Origin: Synechococcus sp. JA-2-3B'a(2-13)
GTDB lineage: Bacteria > Cyanobacteriota > Cyanobacteriia > Thermostichales > Thermostichaceae
Length of the DNA stretch: 64,000 nt
Assembly (NCBI RefSeq): GCF_000013225.1
Contig: NC_007776.1
Span: 2,238,501 to 2,302,500, forward strand
Reading direction: 5' to 3'
Part shown: in pieces, positions 17,565-26,454 of the stretch
Numbering within the stretch: position 1 is the first letter of the stretch
How the letters are laid out: every line of letters begins with the position of its first letter
Made by a program: the position numbers and the translations under genes
The notes under the pieces: generated by a model
Database searches by the model: none
Seen by the model: the letters and a program-made list of their open reading frames with translations, nothing else
What the model was told of the DNA's origin: nothing

Positions 17565-17975
17565 ATGACCACGCCCCCTCGCCGACCGGCCCTCAATCAC
17601 GTGCTCATCGTCAAGGATCGTCACGGGCCAAAAGCCTACTGGTTGACGGCTGAGCTTTATTCGTTGGGCCGGGATCCGCGCAACAGCATTCGCATCGACT
17701 CCCAGTACGCCTCTCGCTACCACGCCATTTTGGTTAAGACAGAGTCTCCCTCTTCTCCCGATGGGTTTACCTACCAAATCATTGACGGAGACATTCAGGG
17801 CACTCCCAGCACCAACGGCCTTTACGTGGGCGGGCAACGGGTGGAATTTCGGGATCTGGAGGACGGGGACGAAATTCAGTTTGGCAACGATGCCACCGCT
17901 ACCTACTCGCTGCAGAACAAAGATCTGGATGAAATTCTGGCTACCTTTGAAAACACCCAGATCGTTGAGCTCTGA
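17565..17975 (+). CDS. FHA-domain protein
   Basis: 136 aa from the ATG at 17565 (MTTPPRRPALNHVLIVKDRH). A single forkhead-associated fold, a phosphothreonine-binding module, occupies almost the whole protein: SLGRDPRNSIRI, then YASRYHAILV, then STNGLYVGGQRV. A short acidic tail (LDEILATFENTQIVEL) follows. No catalytic domain is attached, so it is probably an adaptor reading Ser/Thr kinase output. It resembles the FHA protein at 36317-36874, including the GRDPxN core. Diverges from rubA across a 212-bp gap. Confidence 0.88.
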   Translation: MTTPPRRPALNHVLIVKDRHGPKAYWLTAELYSLGRDPRNSIRIDSQYASRYHAILVKTESPSSPDGFTYQIIDGDIQGTPSTNGLYVGGQRVEFRDLEDGDEIQFGNDATATYSLQNKDLDEILATFENTQIVEL

Positions 17976-18214
17976 GAGGCTGCTTTCCCTGTTGAGTTTT
18001 GGCCTGTGGGGGATCCCCCTGTCCCCACGTGGGTTGAGGGGTTAACCGGCGCTCGGAGAAGGGATCCCGTCGCCGTATTTCTGGGATCGCTTGCTGGTAA
18101 ACTGTGTCATACAAAAAAACGAAAGCTGGGATCCCTGCTGTTCTTCCACATATTCCTTGGGCTTTCTGCTTGCGGGATCCCTTCCTTCTGCTGTCTTTAA
18201 GGGAGGATCTCATC
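17976..18214. other. Upstream region of tpiA dense in GGGATCCC
   Basis: Short gene-free stretch between the FHA gene and tpiA. It holds four GGGATCCC-type palindromes within about 180 bp (near 18011, 18061, 18129 and 18175). A GTGGGG/CCCCAC inverted pair lies near 18007-18030. A strong ribosome site GGGAGG (18201-18206) lies just before the tpiA start. Confidence 0.5.
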
Positions 18215-18967
18215 TTGCGCCCCATCCTCATTGCCGGCAACTGGAAAATGCACAAGACTCAGGCTGAGGCTCGCGAGTTTCTGCGAGAGTTGGGCCTGGC
18301 TTTACGGTCATCGCCGTCAGGGTCAGCATCCCAGCGGCAGATTATCTTGTGTGTGCCCTTTACAGACCTGGCGGTGGTGGCAGAGCAAAGCCGCGGATCC
18401 GACATAGCCGTGGGAGCACAAAACCTACATTGGGAGGATCAGGGAGCTTTTACCGGGGAAATTTCCGGCCCCATGCTGGCGGAATTGGGGGTGCGCTATG
18501 TCATCGTCGGCCACAGCGAACGGCGGCAGTACTTCGGCGAGACGGACGAAACCGTCAATCGGCGTCTGGCAGCCGCCCAGCGGCACGGCCTTACCCCCAT
18601 CCTCTGTGTGGGAGAAAGCCAGCAGCAGCGGGAGCAAGGCTTGACCGAGTCTTGGATTGTGGGGCAGTTGGATCGCGCCTTGCAAGGGATCGATCTGGAG
18701 AACTTGGTGATTGCCTATGAGCCAATTTGGGCCATCGGCACCGGCCAGACTTGTGCAGCTCAAGAGGCCAACCGGGTCATCGGCTTGATCCGGCAACACC
18801 TGGGCAATGCCCAACTGCCCATTTTGTATGGCGGCTCGGTGAAGGCCGGCAACATCGATGAGCTGATGGCCCAGCCTGAGATCGACGGCGTGTTGGTGGG
18901 AGGGGCCAGCCTAGACCCCCAAGAGTTTGCCCGCATCGTCAACTTTCAGGCCCTAGCTCCCGCCTAG
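18215..18967 (+). CDS. tpiA: Triosephosphate isomerase
   Basis: Interconverts dihydroxyacetone phosphate and glyceraldehyde-3-phosphate in the Calvin cycle and glycolysis. The start is taken as TTG at 18215: the family N-terminus ([14 protein letters not shown]) begins there and a GGGAGG ribosome site sits 8 bp upstream. This gives 250 aa, the usual length. Catalytic residues are visible: Lys in NWKMHKT, His in [11 protein letters not shown] and Glu in [11 protein letters not shown]; the phosphate loop is YGGSVKAGN. The stop lies 4 bp from the convergent treY stop. Confidence 0.96.
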   Translation: MRPILIAGNWKMHKTQAEAREFLRELGLALRSSPSGSASQRQIILCVPFTDLAVVAEQSRGSDIAVGAQNLHWEDQGAFTGEISGPMLAELGVRYVIVGHSERRQYFGETDETVNRRLAAAQRHGLTPILCVGESQQQREQGLTESWIVGQLDRALQGIDLENLVIAYEPIWAIGTGQTCAAQEANRVIGLIRQHLGNAQLPILYGGSVKAGNIDELMAQPEIDGVLVGGASLDPQEFARIVNFQALAPA

Positions 18968-18971
18968 GCCG

Positions 18972-21773
18972 CTAGCGGGATTGTCCCCACAGCAGGGCCA
19001 CCGGGAAGGATTTCAAGACAACGCCCACCGGCAAGGTTTCGCCGGCAGGGATCCTTTCCTGGGTTAGCCCATTCACCCAGTCCAGCCGCTTCCAACGCGG
19101 CAGATGAATTTCGGTATCTGCCCAAACGGATTCTCCCAGAGGATCTTGGGTTTCGTCGATCAACTTTGTTAAAAAACGCGGCACTACCGTGAGCAATACC
19201 TGCTTACTGTGCTGACGGGCAAAAGCCACAACATGGTCAGCATGGGATCCGCTGATTTGCAGAGGAATGTAGCTGCCCTCGAGAAACAATTGGGGCTGTT
19301 CCTGGCGGGCCTTGAGCACGTGGTAAATCAGAAACAGCTTAATGCGTCCGTCGCTGCGGTGCAGGAGCAAATCCGCAATGAGTTGGAGAGGATCCTGTTT
19401 AACCCGCCGCTGAATTTCTTCCAAATAGGCGAGGCGACGGGAAAAATCCACAGGCCGACGATTGTCGGGATCCACCATGCTCAAATCCCACAGTTCCGTG
19501 CCTTGGTAAATATCCGGGATCCCAGGGCTGGTCAGTTTGATCAGCGTCTGTGAGAGAGAATTAAAAATGCCAAAGTGAGCAACTTTCCGTTGGAAAGGCA
19601 AAAAGGACTCCAAAAAGGGGTTAGGACCTTGAAGGATCCGTTCGATAAAAGCGGTAGTGGCTTCTTCGTACTCGGTATCGGGGCGAAGCCAAGCGGTGTG
19701 GACCTTAGCTTCCCGCACTGCTTTGATGGCATAATCTTTGACCCGCTGTACAAACTGGGGCACCTCTTCCGGTTGGAAGGGATAAGAGCCGAGCAATGTC
19801 TGGTAGAGCAAATACTCGTCATTGCGATCCGGCAGTTCCGAGCGCTTAGCTTGTTTGCTGCGGACTTTGTAGCCGAGGTTCAGCTCATGCCAAAGATTGA
19901 TGTGCTTTTCCCACTCGGCGGGGATTTCAGAAAGCACATTCAGCCGGGCCCGCACATCTTCGCCACGCTTGGTGTCGTGGGTGGCAGAAGCATTCATGGA
20001 CAGAGGCCACCGAGCTGACCGCTCTTGATTAAAGCGGTGAAACTCTTGCACCGAAAGGCCAAAGCGACAGGGATCCCCGCCGACTTCATTGAGAGATAAA
20101 AGGCGGTTGTACACATAAAAAGCAGTATCTTCTACCCCTTTGGCCATGAGAGGGCCGGCCAACTGCTGCAAGCGCATGGCAAAATGGATCTGCTCATTTT
20201 TCTCCTGGTCTGATAAATTTTCCAGAGACTCCAGGCAGAGAAAGCGCTGAATAAAATTCAGCTCATTCACCAAAACGGGCAGGTTCTCCTTGGCCTTCTC
20301 CACAGCTTGACGAACCACCTGTTGACCTTCTGGACTGAGGATCCCTTCGTGGATATAGACGCGGTAGACCGGAAAGCACACCAAAACTTCTACCAAAGCT
20401 CGACGTAAACTGTAGAGGGTAAAGTCATTGGCATAGCGATGGTGGCTGGTGATCTGTTTGAGCAAAAAAGCAAGGTTATCCATATCTCCTGACAGGTTGC
20501 GCTCGATGATCAGGCGTTTTTTATCTTCGATAACCTGCTCTGGGGAATGCCGTAGATTTGTGAAATTTTGATAGAGAGAGTCAAAAGCCTCCGCATTTTC
20601 TTCTTGACAAAAGATGCCGTTGAGCTTAGCCAAAAAATCGTAACCCGTTGTGCCCTGAACCGGCCAGCTTTGGGGCAGACTTTCATTGGCCTCTAGTATT
20701 TTCTCCACCACGATGTAAAGATTTGGGCAGCGTTCCCGCAGGCGATGGAGATACTCTTCGGGATTGAACAACCCATCGATATGATCGATGCGCAAACCAT
20801 TAAATCGTCCCTGTTCTGCAAGCTTAAAGATAAGCTGATGGGTTTTGCGAAACACTTCGCGATCTTCTACCCGCAGCGAGATCAGCTCGTTAATGGTAAA
20901 GAAACGACGATAATTGATCTCCTCAGCACCCACCTTCCAGAAGGAAAGGCGGAAATGTTGCCGCGCCAGAAGACTATCCAGCAGGTCAAAGCTTGACGGA
21001 TCCCCTGGCTTGCCGTTAAAAATGGCAATGTTCTCGTCAAAAAAGCTCTGGATAGGTTGGCTAGAAGTGTAGAGTTCCCACAACGAATGCTTGGCAAAGC
21101 TAATTTGATCGGTGCGCTCTAGGAGATCTTCCTTGCTGGGAATGAATTTCAGGCTGAAGAGGATCCCGAGTAACTTGACGTAGTCGGGATGGCTGCGTCC
21201 CAATTTTCGCCGCAGTTTGCTCAGGTTGTAGGTAAAAACATCCGCATAGGTGTCAATATTGAGGGGGAACCTCAAGTTGTAGTAGTTAATACTTAGGCCA
21301 TCGGCATCATAACGAAGCTGGATTTGACCCGACTCCAAACATTTGTCGTAGAAATCTCCCAAGAAAGGGGCTAAGATTCTGCCTTTGATCCCCAGGTAAG
21401 AGTGATTCCAATTCACATCAAAGTAGTCAACAAAATCTGAGTTGGGGCCACTCTCCAGAACATCCATGAGCATCTGGTTCTGGCCATCGTAGGCCATGTG
21501 ATTGGGCACAATGTCCTGGATCCAGCCTATTCCCTGCTGATTGAGGGCTTCCCACAAGAGCTCAAACTTTTCGCTTCCCCCCAGTTCCTGGTTAATCTGC
21601 CTGGGATCCACCACGTCGTAGCCGTGGGTGCTGCCTTTGCGGGCTTGGAAGATGGGAGAGGCATACAAGTCACTGATGCCCAGCAACTTCAGGTAGGGAA
21701 CAATCTGTCGTGCTGCGTCGAAGTCAAACCCAGCATGAAACTGAATGCGATAGGTGGAAGTCGGGATCCGCAT
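18972..21773 (-). CDS. treY: Maltooligosyl trehalose synthase TreY
   Basis: GH13 family isomerase that turns the reducing end of a maltodextrin into a trehalosyl unit. 933 aa, within the family's range. It begins MRIPTSTYRIQFHAGFDFDA and continues YASPIFQARKGSTHGYDVVD. Catalytic residues of the GH13 barrel are visible: Asp in FNGLRIDHIDGLFNPE, Glu in LYIVVEKILEANE and Asp in NASATHDTKRGEDVRARL. Its usual partner treZ, which releases trehalose, is not in this window. Converges with tpiA. Confidence 0.95.
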   Translation of the reverse strand: MRIPTSTYRIQFHAGFDFDAARQIVPYLKLLGISDLYASPIFQARKGSTHGYDVVDPRQINQELGGSEKFELLWEALNQQGIGWIQDIVPNHMAYDGQNQMLMDVLESGPNSDFVDYFDVNWNHSYLGIKGRILAPFLGDFYDKCLESGQIQLRYDADGLSINYYNLRFPLNIDTYADVFTYNLSKLRRKLGRSHPDYVKLLGILFSLKFIPSKEDLLERTDQISFAKHSLWELYTSSQPIQSFFDENIAIFNGKPGDPSSFDLLDSLLARQHFRLSFWKVGAEEINYRRFFTINELISLRVEDREVFRKTHQLIFKLAEQGRFNGLRIDHIDGLFNPEEYLHRLRERCPNLYIVVEKILEANESLPQSWPVQGTTGYDFLAKLNGIFCQEENAEAFDSLYQNFTNLRHSPEQVIEDKKRLIIERNLSGDMDNLAFLLKQITSHHRYANDFTLYSLRRALVEVLVCFPVYRVYIHEGILSPEGQQVVRQAVEKAKENLPVLVNELNFIQRFLCLESLENLSDQEKNEQIHFAMRLQQLAGPLMAKGVEDTAFYVYNRLLSLNEVGGDPCRFGLSVQEFHRFNQERSARWPLSMNASATHDTKRGEDVRARLNVLSEIPAEWEKHINLWHELNLGYKVRSKQAKRSELPDRNDEYLLYQTLLGSYPFQPEEVPQFVQRVKDYAIKAVREAKVHTAWLRPDTEYEEATTAFIERILQGPNPFLESFLPFQRKVAHFGIFNSLSQTLIKLTSPGIPDIYQGTELWDLSMVDPDNRRPVDFSRRLAYLEEIQRRVKQDPLQLIADLLLHRSDGRIKLFLIYHVLKARQEQPQLFLEGSYIPLQISGSHADHVVAFARQHSKQVLLTVVPRFLTKLIDETQDPLGESVWADTEIHLPRWKRLDWVNGLTQERIPAGETLPVGVVLKSFPVALLWGQSR

Positions 21774-21891
21774 GATGACCTTAGAACAATGACAAAGAAG
21801 CCGAGCTTGTCAACGGCATAGGGTCAAGAGAACAGATGTATCTAGGGTAGCGGCTAAGATCAAGGAGTCCTGCAGGGGAGAGGCGAGGTTA

Positions 21892-22617
21892 GTGAACTTG
21901 TCAAGGCCACAGAGGAGCGCTTCACCCCCGGTAAGGGGGCCGGCAAGGATGGCGAGGTGGGCAGGGATCCTGCTCGTGGGTGGGCTGATGGGGAGTTGGC
22001 GGAGTGAGGCAACCTGGGCAGAAAGCGAGTTTCGGGTGGGGAGTGAGCTGGTTTTGACCCTGCGCACCCCCGATGCCCCCGCTCGCCTCCGTCTGCTGAA
22101 GCAACGGTTGGAAGAGATTTTGCTACAGGCCAGCAGCCCTCAGGTGCAGGTCAGTCTGGATATCCCCAGTCCCAATCCCTCGACGACCGGCAGCGGGGAT
22201 CCCCCAGCTCAAGCCGCTCGGATTCTTTTGAACCAGCAACTGCTGTTGGAGGTAACTCCAGCCGATGCAGAGGCTCATGCTGCTCCCCAACCGGCAGATC
22301 TGGCAAGGATCTGGGCGGATCGCCTGCAAACGGTGTTCAACCAGGAATCCAGTCGGCAGCAACTGTTTTTGGGATTGGGGCTGCCCCCGCACTTGACCTG
22401 GCAAGGGCGACTCTATCGCCGCGCTGAGCGTGCTGCCGCCGATACTGGGCGCTTTGTTACCGATGGCACTCGCATTCAAGATCATGTGGTCTATTGGGAG
22501 ATCCCCTCTGGAGAAAACCCGTTTGATTTTACTGACAAGCCGACCCTGTCGGATCCGCCGCCGGAGCGGCTATTTTTGTTGAATCGCCACCGCCAGTTTG
22601 TGCCCTACGAGTTGTAA
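21892..22617 (+). CDS. Secreted or anchored protein of unknown function
   Basis: Up to 241 aa from a GTG at 21892; an ATG at 21949 (MARWAGILLVGGLMGSWRSE) would place a signal peptide right at the N-terminus and is a plausible alternative. The mature part contains VGSELVLTLRTPDAPARLRL, a Pro/Gly-rich stretch, and ends FLLNRHRQFVPYEL. No domain was recognised. It precedes the M48 peptidase gene by about 35 bp on the same strand, which suggests a shared transcript. Confidence 0.65.
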   Translation: MNLSRPQRSASPPVRGPARMARWAGILLVGGLMGSWRSEATWAESEFRVGSELVLTLRTPDAPARLRLLKQRLEEILLQASSPQVQVSLDIPSPNPSTTGSGDPPAQAARILLNQQLLLEVTPADAEAHAAPQPADLARIWADRLQTVFNQESSRQQLFLGLGLPPHLTWQGRLYRRAERAAADTGRFVTDGTRIQDHVVYWEIPSGENPFDFTDKPTLSDPPPERLFLLNRHRQFVPYEL

Positions 22618-22651
22618 CCGAAGTCCTTTCTCCCTCTGTTGTCTATTGTCT

Positions 22652-23521
22652 ATGTCGTCCATTCAACGAGAACCTCGCATTCTGTTGGGCCTGCGGGCCG
22701 ACCAATTTCGTCATCCCGTGGATCTGCAAGCCACCCGCTCTCTGCAGCAAGTGCCGGGGCTGGGCCTGCTGATTCAAAATTGGCTTGGCTCAACGGCAGG
22801 ACAGATATTTTATCTGGACAACATTGCTTCCAGTATCCAAATTAACGAGCATCAGTTGCCGGAAATTCATCAGCTTTTGGTGCAGGCCTGTCGCATCTTG
22901 GATCTGGAGGTGCCCCAGCTCTACGTGCGGCAGAACCCCACGCCCAATGCTTACACCTTTGCCATGCAGGGGAAAAAGCCCTTCATTGTCTTGCACAGCT
23001 CTCTGCTGGATCTGTTGGAGCCGCCGGAAATTCAGGCCGTGATCGCTCATGAGTTGGGCCACTTGAAGTGCAATCACGGGGTCTACTTGACGATGGCCAA
23101 CATTCTCATGCTCTCCACCAGCTTGCTCCCCTTCGGGGGGTTGTTTTATCAGGCGTTGCAGGATCAACTGATGCACTGGCTGCGGTGTGCCGAGTTTACC
23201 TGTGACCGGGCGGCGCTGTTGGTAGCCCAAGATGCCAAGACGGTGATCTCGGTGTTGATGAAATTGTGTGGGGGATCCCCGCAGTTGGCCTCCAAGCTGA
23301 ACGTGGACGCCTTTTTGGAGCAGGCCCGTACTTACGACGAGCTGGACGGGGATCTGTGGCAGATGGAGCTGAAGCAGATGCAAACGGTGGGGCGCACCCA
23401 TCCGCTGCCGGTGCTACGGGCCAGAGAAATCGAGCGTTGGTTCCGCAGCAACACCTATCAGCAGATCCTGGAGCTCCAGGGATTGGGCTCCGCACCGCGG
23501 ACGTCAACGGCTGCTTCGTAA
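22652..23521 (+). CDS. M48-family zinc metallopeptidase
   Basis: 289 aa from the ATG at 22652 (MSSIQREPRILLGLRADQFR). The zinc site HELGH (VIAHELGHLKCNHG) and the downstream Glu ligand (EFTCDRAALL) define an M48/Ste24-HtpX-type peptidase. A hydrophobic stretch (MANILMLSTSLLPFGGLFY) lies between them. The family cuts membrane or misfolded proteins. The last codons run into a 235-bp mobile element, and the stop codon TAA (23519-23521) is made by that element's right end, so the original C-terminus may have been slightly different. Confidence 0.88.
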   Translation: MSSIQREPRILLGLRADQFRHPVDLQATRSLQQVPGLGLLIQNWLGSTAGQIFYLDNIASSIQINEHQLPEIHQLLVQACRILDLEVPQLYVRQNPTPNAYTFAMQGKKPFIVLHSSLLDLLEPPEIQAVIAHELGHLKCNHGVYLTMANILMLSTSLLPFGGLFYQALQDQLMHWLRCAEFTCDRAALLVAQDAKTVISVLMKLCGGSPQLASKLNVDAFLEQARTYDELDGDLWQMELKQMQTVGRTHPLPVLRAREIERWFRSNTYQQILELQGLGSAPRTSTAAS

Positions 23522-23667
23522 ACTACCCGACTCCGACCGCTAAAGCAGTACAGAGCGGGCTTTTAGTAGCCCTGCAGTTGGCAAGCCAACCACGAGCCTC
23601 TGGGGTGGTTTACAGCACCCCCAATCGACCGTTACCAGTGCCTTAAACAACCGTTTCTGGTGTCCGC
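23518..23667 (-). ncRNA. Candidate omega (guide) RNA, copy B
   Basis: A TATAAT box on the minus strand (23674-23679) would start a transcript near 23667 that runs 150 nt to the right end. The terminal stem pairs CTCTG-ACTGC with GCGGT-CGGAG, with changes relative to copy A that keep the pairing. The guide would begin GAAGCAGCCGT, antisense to the end of the peptidase gene. Confidence 0.4.
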
Positions 23668-23752
23668 AGTACAATTATAACCATGGAGGCGGACTTTCCT
23701 CTCGACACTGATCCTACCGGTACAGCACGGGGCTCCTGCGATTTCTAGCTGA
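23518..23752 (-). mobile_element. Short tnpB-less element (family copy B)
   Basis: 235-bp relative of the tnpB element, reversed. The right end GTAAACTACCCGAC lies at 23518 and the left end (TTTCTAGCTGA) at 23752. It is the most diverged of the three short copies, with changes in the left end. It sits between the M48 peptidase gene, whose stop it supplies, and the PfkB kinase gene, whose ATG is 9 bp beyond it. Confidence 0.82.
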
Positions 23753-23761
23753 GTGCTCAAG

Positions 23762-24700
23762 ATGGATCCCTCTCATGTGCCCCTGGGTTTGCCGCTCATC
23801 TTGGGGGAGGTGCTTTTCGACTGCTTCCCCACCGAGGTTGTGCTGGGTGGGGCGGCTTTGAATGTGGCTTGGAACCTCAAGGGGCTGGGATCCGATCCCC
23901 TCTTGCTCAGTCGTGTTGGCCAAGACGAGGCCGCCAGAGAGCTGCTGGGGGCCTTGCGACGGCAGGGGCTGCGCCTGGAGGGTCTGCAGCAGGATTCTGT
24001 TCACCCCACCGGCAAGGTTCAAGTAACCCTGGATGAGCAAGGGATCCCCACCTTCGCCATCTTGCCCGACCAAGCCTACGACTACATCCAGTTGGATATC
24101 GGGGCTCTGCAAGCTCTCCAGCCCAGCCTGCTCTACCGGGGCAGCTTGGCAGCCCGCCGGGAGGCAGCCCATCGCCATTTTCAAGAGGGGATCCCCGCTT
24201 TGGGCTGTCCCGTGTTTCTGGATCTCAACCTGCGGGATCCCTGGTGGCATCCAGACGCCATCCGGGAGATGCTGCGCACCTGCACTTGGCTGAAGCTGAA
24301 CCAGGCAGAGCTGGAGCAAGTGGCCCAACTGGAAGGGATCCCTCCTGGAGACCTGCTGGAGCAAGGACAGATCCTCCAGGCTCATCTGAACCTGAAAGGT
24401 CTATTTCTGACCTTGGGAGCGGCAGGCGCGCTGCTGATCACCCCTACTCAGATCCATCGGGCCGACCCAGTGCCCGCGCCTCAGCTGGTGGATACAGTGG
24501 GGGCGGGAGATGCATTTAGCGCCGTGGCCATCCTGGGGCTGTTGCGGGGATGGCCGGAGGCGATTCTGGTGCAACGGGCCGTGCAATTTGCGGCGGCCAT
24601 CTGCGGGATCCCGGGGGGAGCGCCTGCGGATCCGGAGTTTTACCGGCCCTTCTGGCAGGCATGGGAGATCCAGGAGATCCAGAGGCCAAGGGTTCAATGA
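23762..24700 (+). CDS. PfkB-family sugar kinase (fructokinase-like)
   Basis: 312 aa from the ATG at 23762. Ribokinase/PfkB fold: an N-terminal VLGGAALNVAWNLKGLG glycine-rich signature and the C-terminal DTVGAGDAFSAVAILGLL anion hole with the catalytic Asp. The order and the VGQDEAARELL segment fit fructokinases, but the sugar is not certain. A mobile element ends 9 bp before the ATG and has replaced whatever promoter and ribosome site stood there. A GTG at 23753 abutting the element is an alternative start. The 3' end overlaps the convergent ABC transporter gene by 7 bp. Confidence 0.87.
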   Translation: MDPSHVPLGLPLILGEVLFDCFPTEVVLGGAALNVAWNLKGLGSDPLLLSRVGQDEAARELLGALRRQGLRLEGLQQDSVHPTGKVQVTLDEQGIPTFAILPDQAYDYIQLDIGALQALQPSLLYRGSLAARREAAHRHFQEGIPALGCPVFLDLNLRDPWWHPDAIREMLRTCTWLKLNQAELEQVAQLEGIPPGDLLEQGQILQAHLNLKGLFLTLGAAGALLITPTQIHRADPVPAPQLVDTVGAGDAFSAVAILGLLRGWPEAILVQRAVQFAAAICGIPGGAPADPEFYRPFWQAWEIQEIQRPRVQ

Positions 24701-26418
24701 AACTGGCGCAGGTGAAACTGGGCGTAGCGACCCCCTTTGCCCAGCAATTCTCGGTGATTTCCCTGCTCCAGCAATTGCCCCTGCTCCAAGACGAAAATGC
24801 GGTGGGCGGTGCGTACCGTCGAGAGGCGGTGGGCAATCACAAAAACGGTGCAGCGTTGCATCAGCCGTTGCAGCGCTTCCTGCACCAACGCTTCCGACTC
24901 GTTGTCCAAAGCAGAGGTAGCCTCGTCCAGGATCAAGATCTTGGGGTTGAGCAACACGGCGCGGGCAATGGCCAGCCGTTGCCGTTGTCCACCGGAGAGG
25001 GTGACCCCCCGTTCTCCCACGCGGGTGGCGTAGCCATCGGGCAAGCTCTCGATAAAGGTGTCGATGTTGGCCACCTGGGCCGCCTGGCGCACCGCTTCCA
25101 GGTCAAAATGCTCTTGTCCGTAGGCGATGTTGCTGGCAATGGTTCCCGAAAACAGGGTGATCTCCTGCGGCACAATGCCGATCTGCCGGCGCAGGCTCTT
25201 GAGGGTGACGGTGCGGATGTCGATGCCGTCGATGCGGATGCAGCCCTGCTGGGGATCGTAAAAGCGGGGAATCAGGCTCACCAGGGTGGATTTGCCGGCG
25301 CCGGAGGATCCCACCAGGGCCACAATCTCGCCGGGAGACACCTGAAAGCTGATCTGTTTGAGCACCGGCTGATCCGGTTTGTAGGCAAAGGAAACTTGGT
25401 CGAACTCCACCCAACCCTGAATGGGAGGCATGGGGCGGGCCCCGGGCAGCTCCCGGATTTGGGAGCGGGTGTTTAGCAGCTCGAAAATCCGCTCCACCGA
25501 AGCCTCACCCTGTTTCAGCTCGCTGTAGTTGTTGGTGATGTGAACAATAGGGTCGATCAACATCGCAACACCGGCGATAAAGCCGAGAAACTGGCTGCCG
25601 GTCAGGTTGCCCTGGCTAATTTGCCAGCCGCCCACCCAAAACACCCCCAACACGCTCATGGCGTACAGAAAACCCACCACCGGGTCTTGAATGGCTTTCA
25701 CCTGTTCGGTCTGAAACCGGGCCAGGCGGTTGCTTTCGGCAATGGCACTGAAGCGGCGAATTTCGTAGTCCTCAGCCGCAAAGGCGCGAGTGAGGCTGAT
25801 CCCGGCAAACACCTCTGTCAAGAGGGCGGCCAAATCCGACATCTTCTCTTGGTTGAGGCGGGAGCGAAACAAAAGGCGATCCCCAAACCAACTGATCAAG
25901 GCTCCCATCAGGGGGGCTATCAGCAAGGTGGTCAAGGTGAGAATGCCGTTGAGATAGAACAGGTAGGCCACCACCGCCAAGATGGTGAGCACGCTGGGGA
26001 TGAAGCGATGGAAAAATCGTTGCACCACCTCTCCCACCCGATCCAGATCCCCCGTGAGGCGATAGACCAGATCGCCGGTGCGGCTGCCGGAAAAATAGTC
26101 CACATCCAGTGCCTGCAGGTGGGCATAAATCTGTTGGCGCAATTCCAAAACCATTTGCAAGGAGGCCCTCGCCATCAGGGTGTCTTGGCCATACTGAAAA
26201 GCGCCGCGCACCAAGAAAAACACCACCCCAATCAAGGCCAGCATCCGCAATTGCCCCAGATCCCCGGCACCAATGGAGCGGGCCACCCACTCGATCAAGT
26301 AGGCGAGGGCGGGCATGGTTAGCACAAAGCCAAGGGTACAGGTTAGCCCCAGCAACAACATCCACAGATGGGGCCGAATGAAGGGAATGAGACGGCGATA
26401 GCTACGACCCGGATGCAC
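24694..26418 (-). CDS. ABC exporter, fused permease and ATPase (MsbA/LmrA type)
   Basis: 574-aa half-transporter. Residues 1-310 form the six-helix type IV exporter domain (LWMLLLGLTCTLGFVLTMPA near the start). The ATPase follows with Walker A VGSSGAGKSTLVSL, signature LSGGQRQRLAIARA, Walker B ILILDEATSALD and the switch His in FVIAHRLSTVRT. Such proteins work as homodimers; lipid or lipid-linked substrates are common in this group, but nothing here fixes the substrate. It converges with the sugar kinase. Confidence 0.93.
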   Translation of the reverse strand: MHPGRSYRRLIPFIRPHLWMLLLGLTCTLGFVLTMPALAYLIEWVARSIGAGDLGQLRMLALIGVVFFLVRGAFQYGQDTLMARASLQMVLELRQQIYAHLQALDVDYFSGSRTGDLVYRLTGDLDRVGEVVQRFFHRFIPSVLTILAVVAYLFYLNGILTLTTLLIAPLMGALISWFGDRLLFRSRLNQEKMSDLAALLTEVFAGISLTRAFAAEDYEIRRFSAIAESNRLARFQTEQVKAIQDPVVGFLYAMSVLGVFWVGGWQISQGNLTGSQFLGFIAGVAMLIDPIVHITNNYSELKQGEASVERIFELLNTRSQIRELPGARPMPPIQGWVEFDQVSFAYKPDQPVLKQISFQVSPGEIVALVGSSGAGKSTLVSLIPRFYDPQQGCIRIDGIDIRTVTLKSLRRQIGIVPQEITLFSGTIASNIAYGQEHFDLEAVRQAAQVANIDTFIESLPDGYATRVGERGVTLSGGQRQRLAIARAVLLNPKILILDEATSALDNESEALVQEALQRLMQRCTVFVIAHRLSTVRTAHRIFVLEQGQLLEQGNHRELLGKGGRYAQFHLRQFH

Positions 26419-26454
26419 AAATCACAAACCAGAAGGGCCTCTGACCCAACCAGC

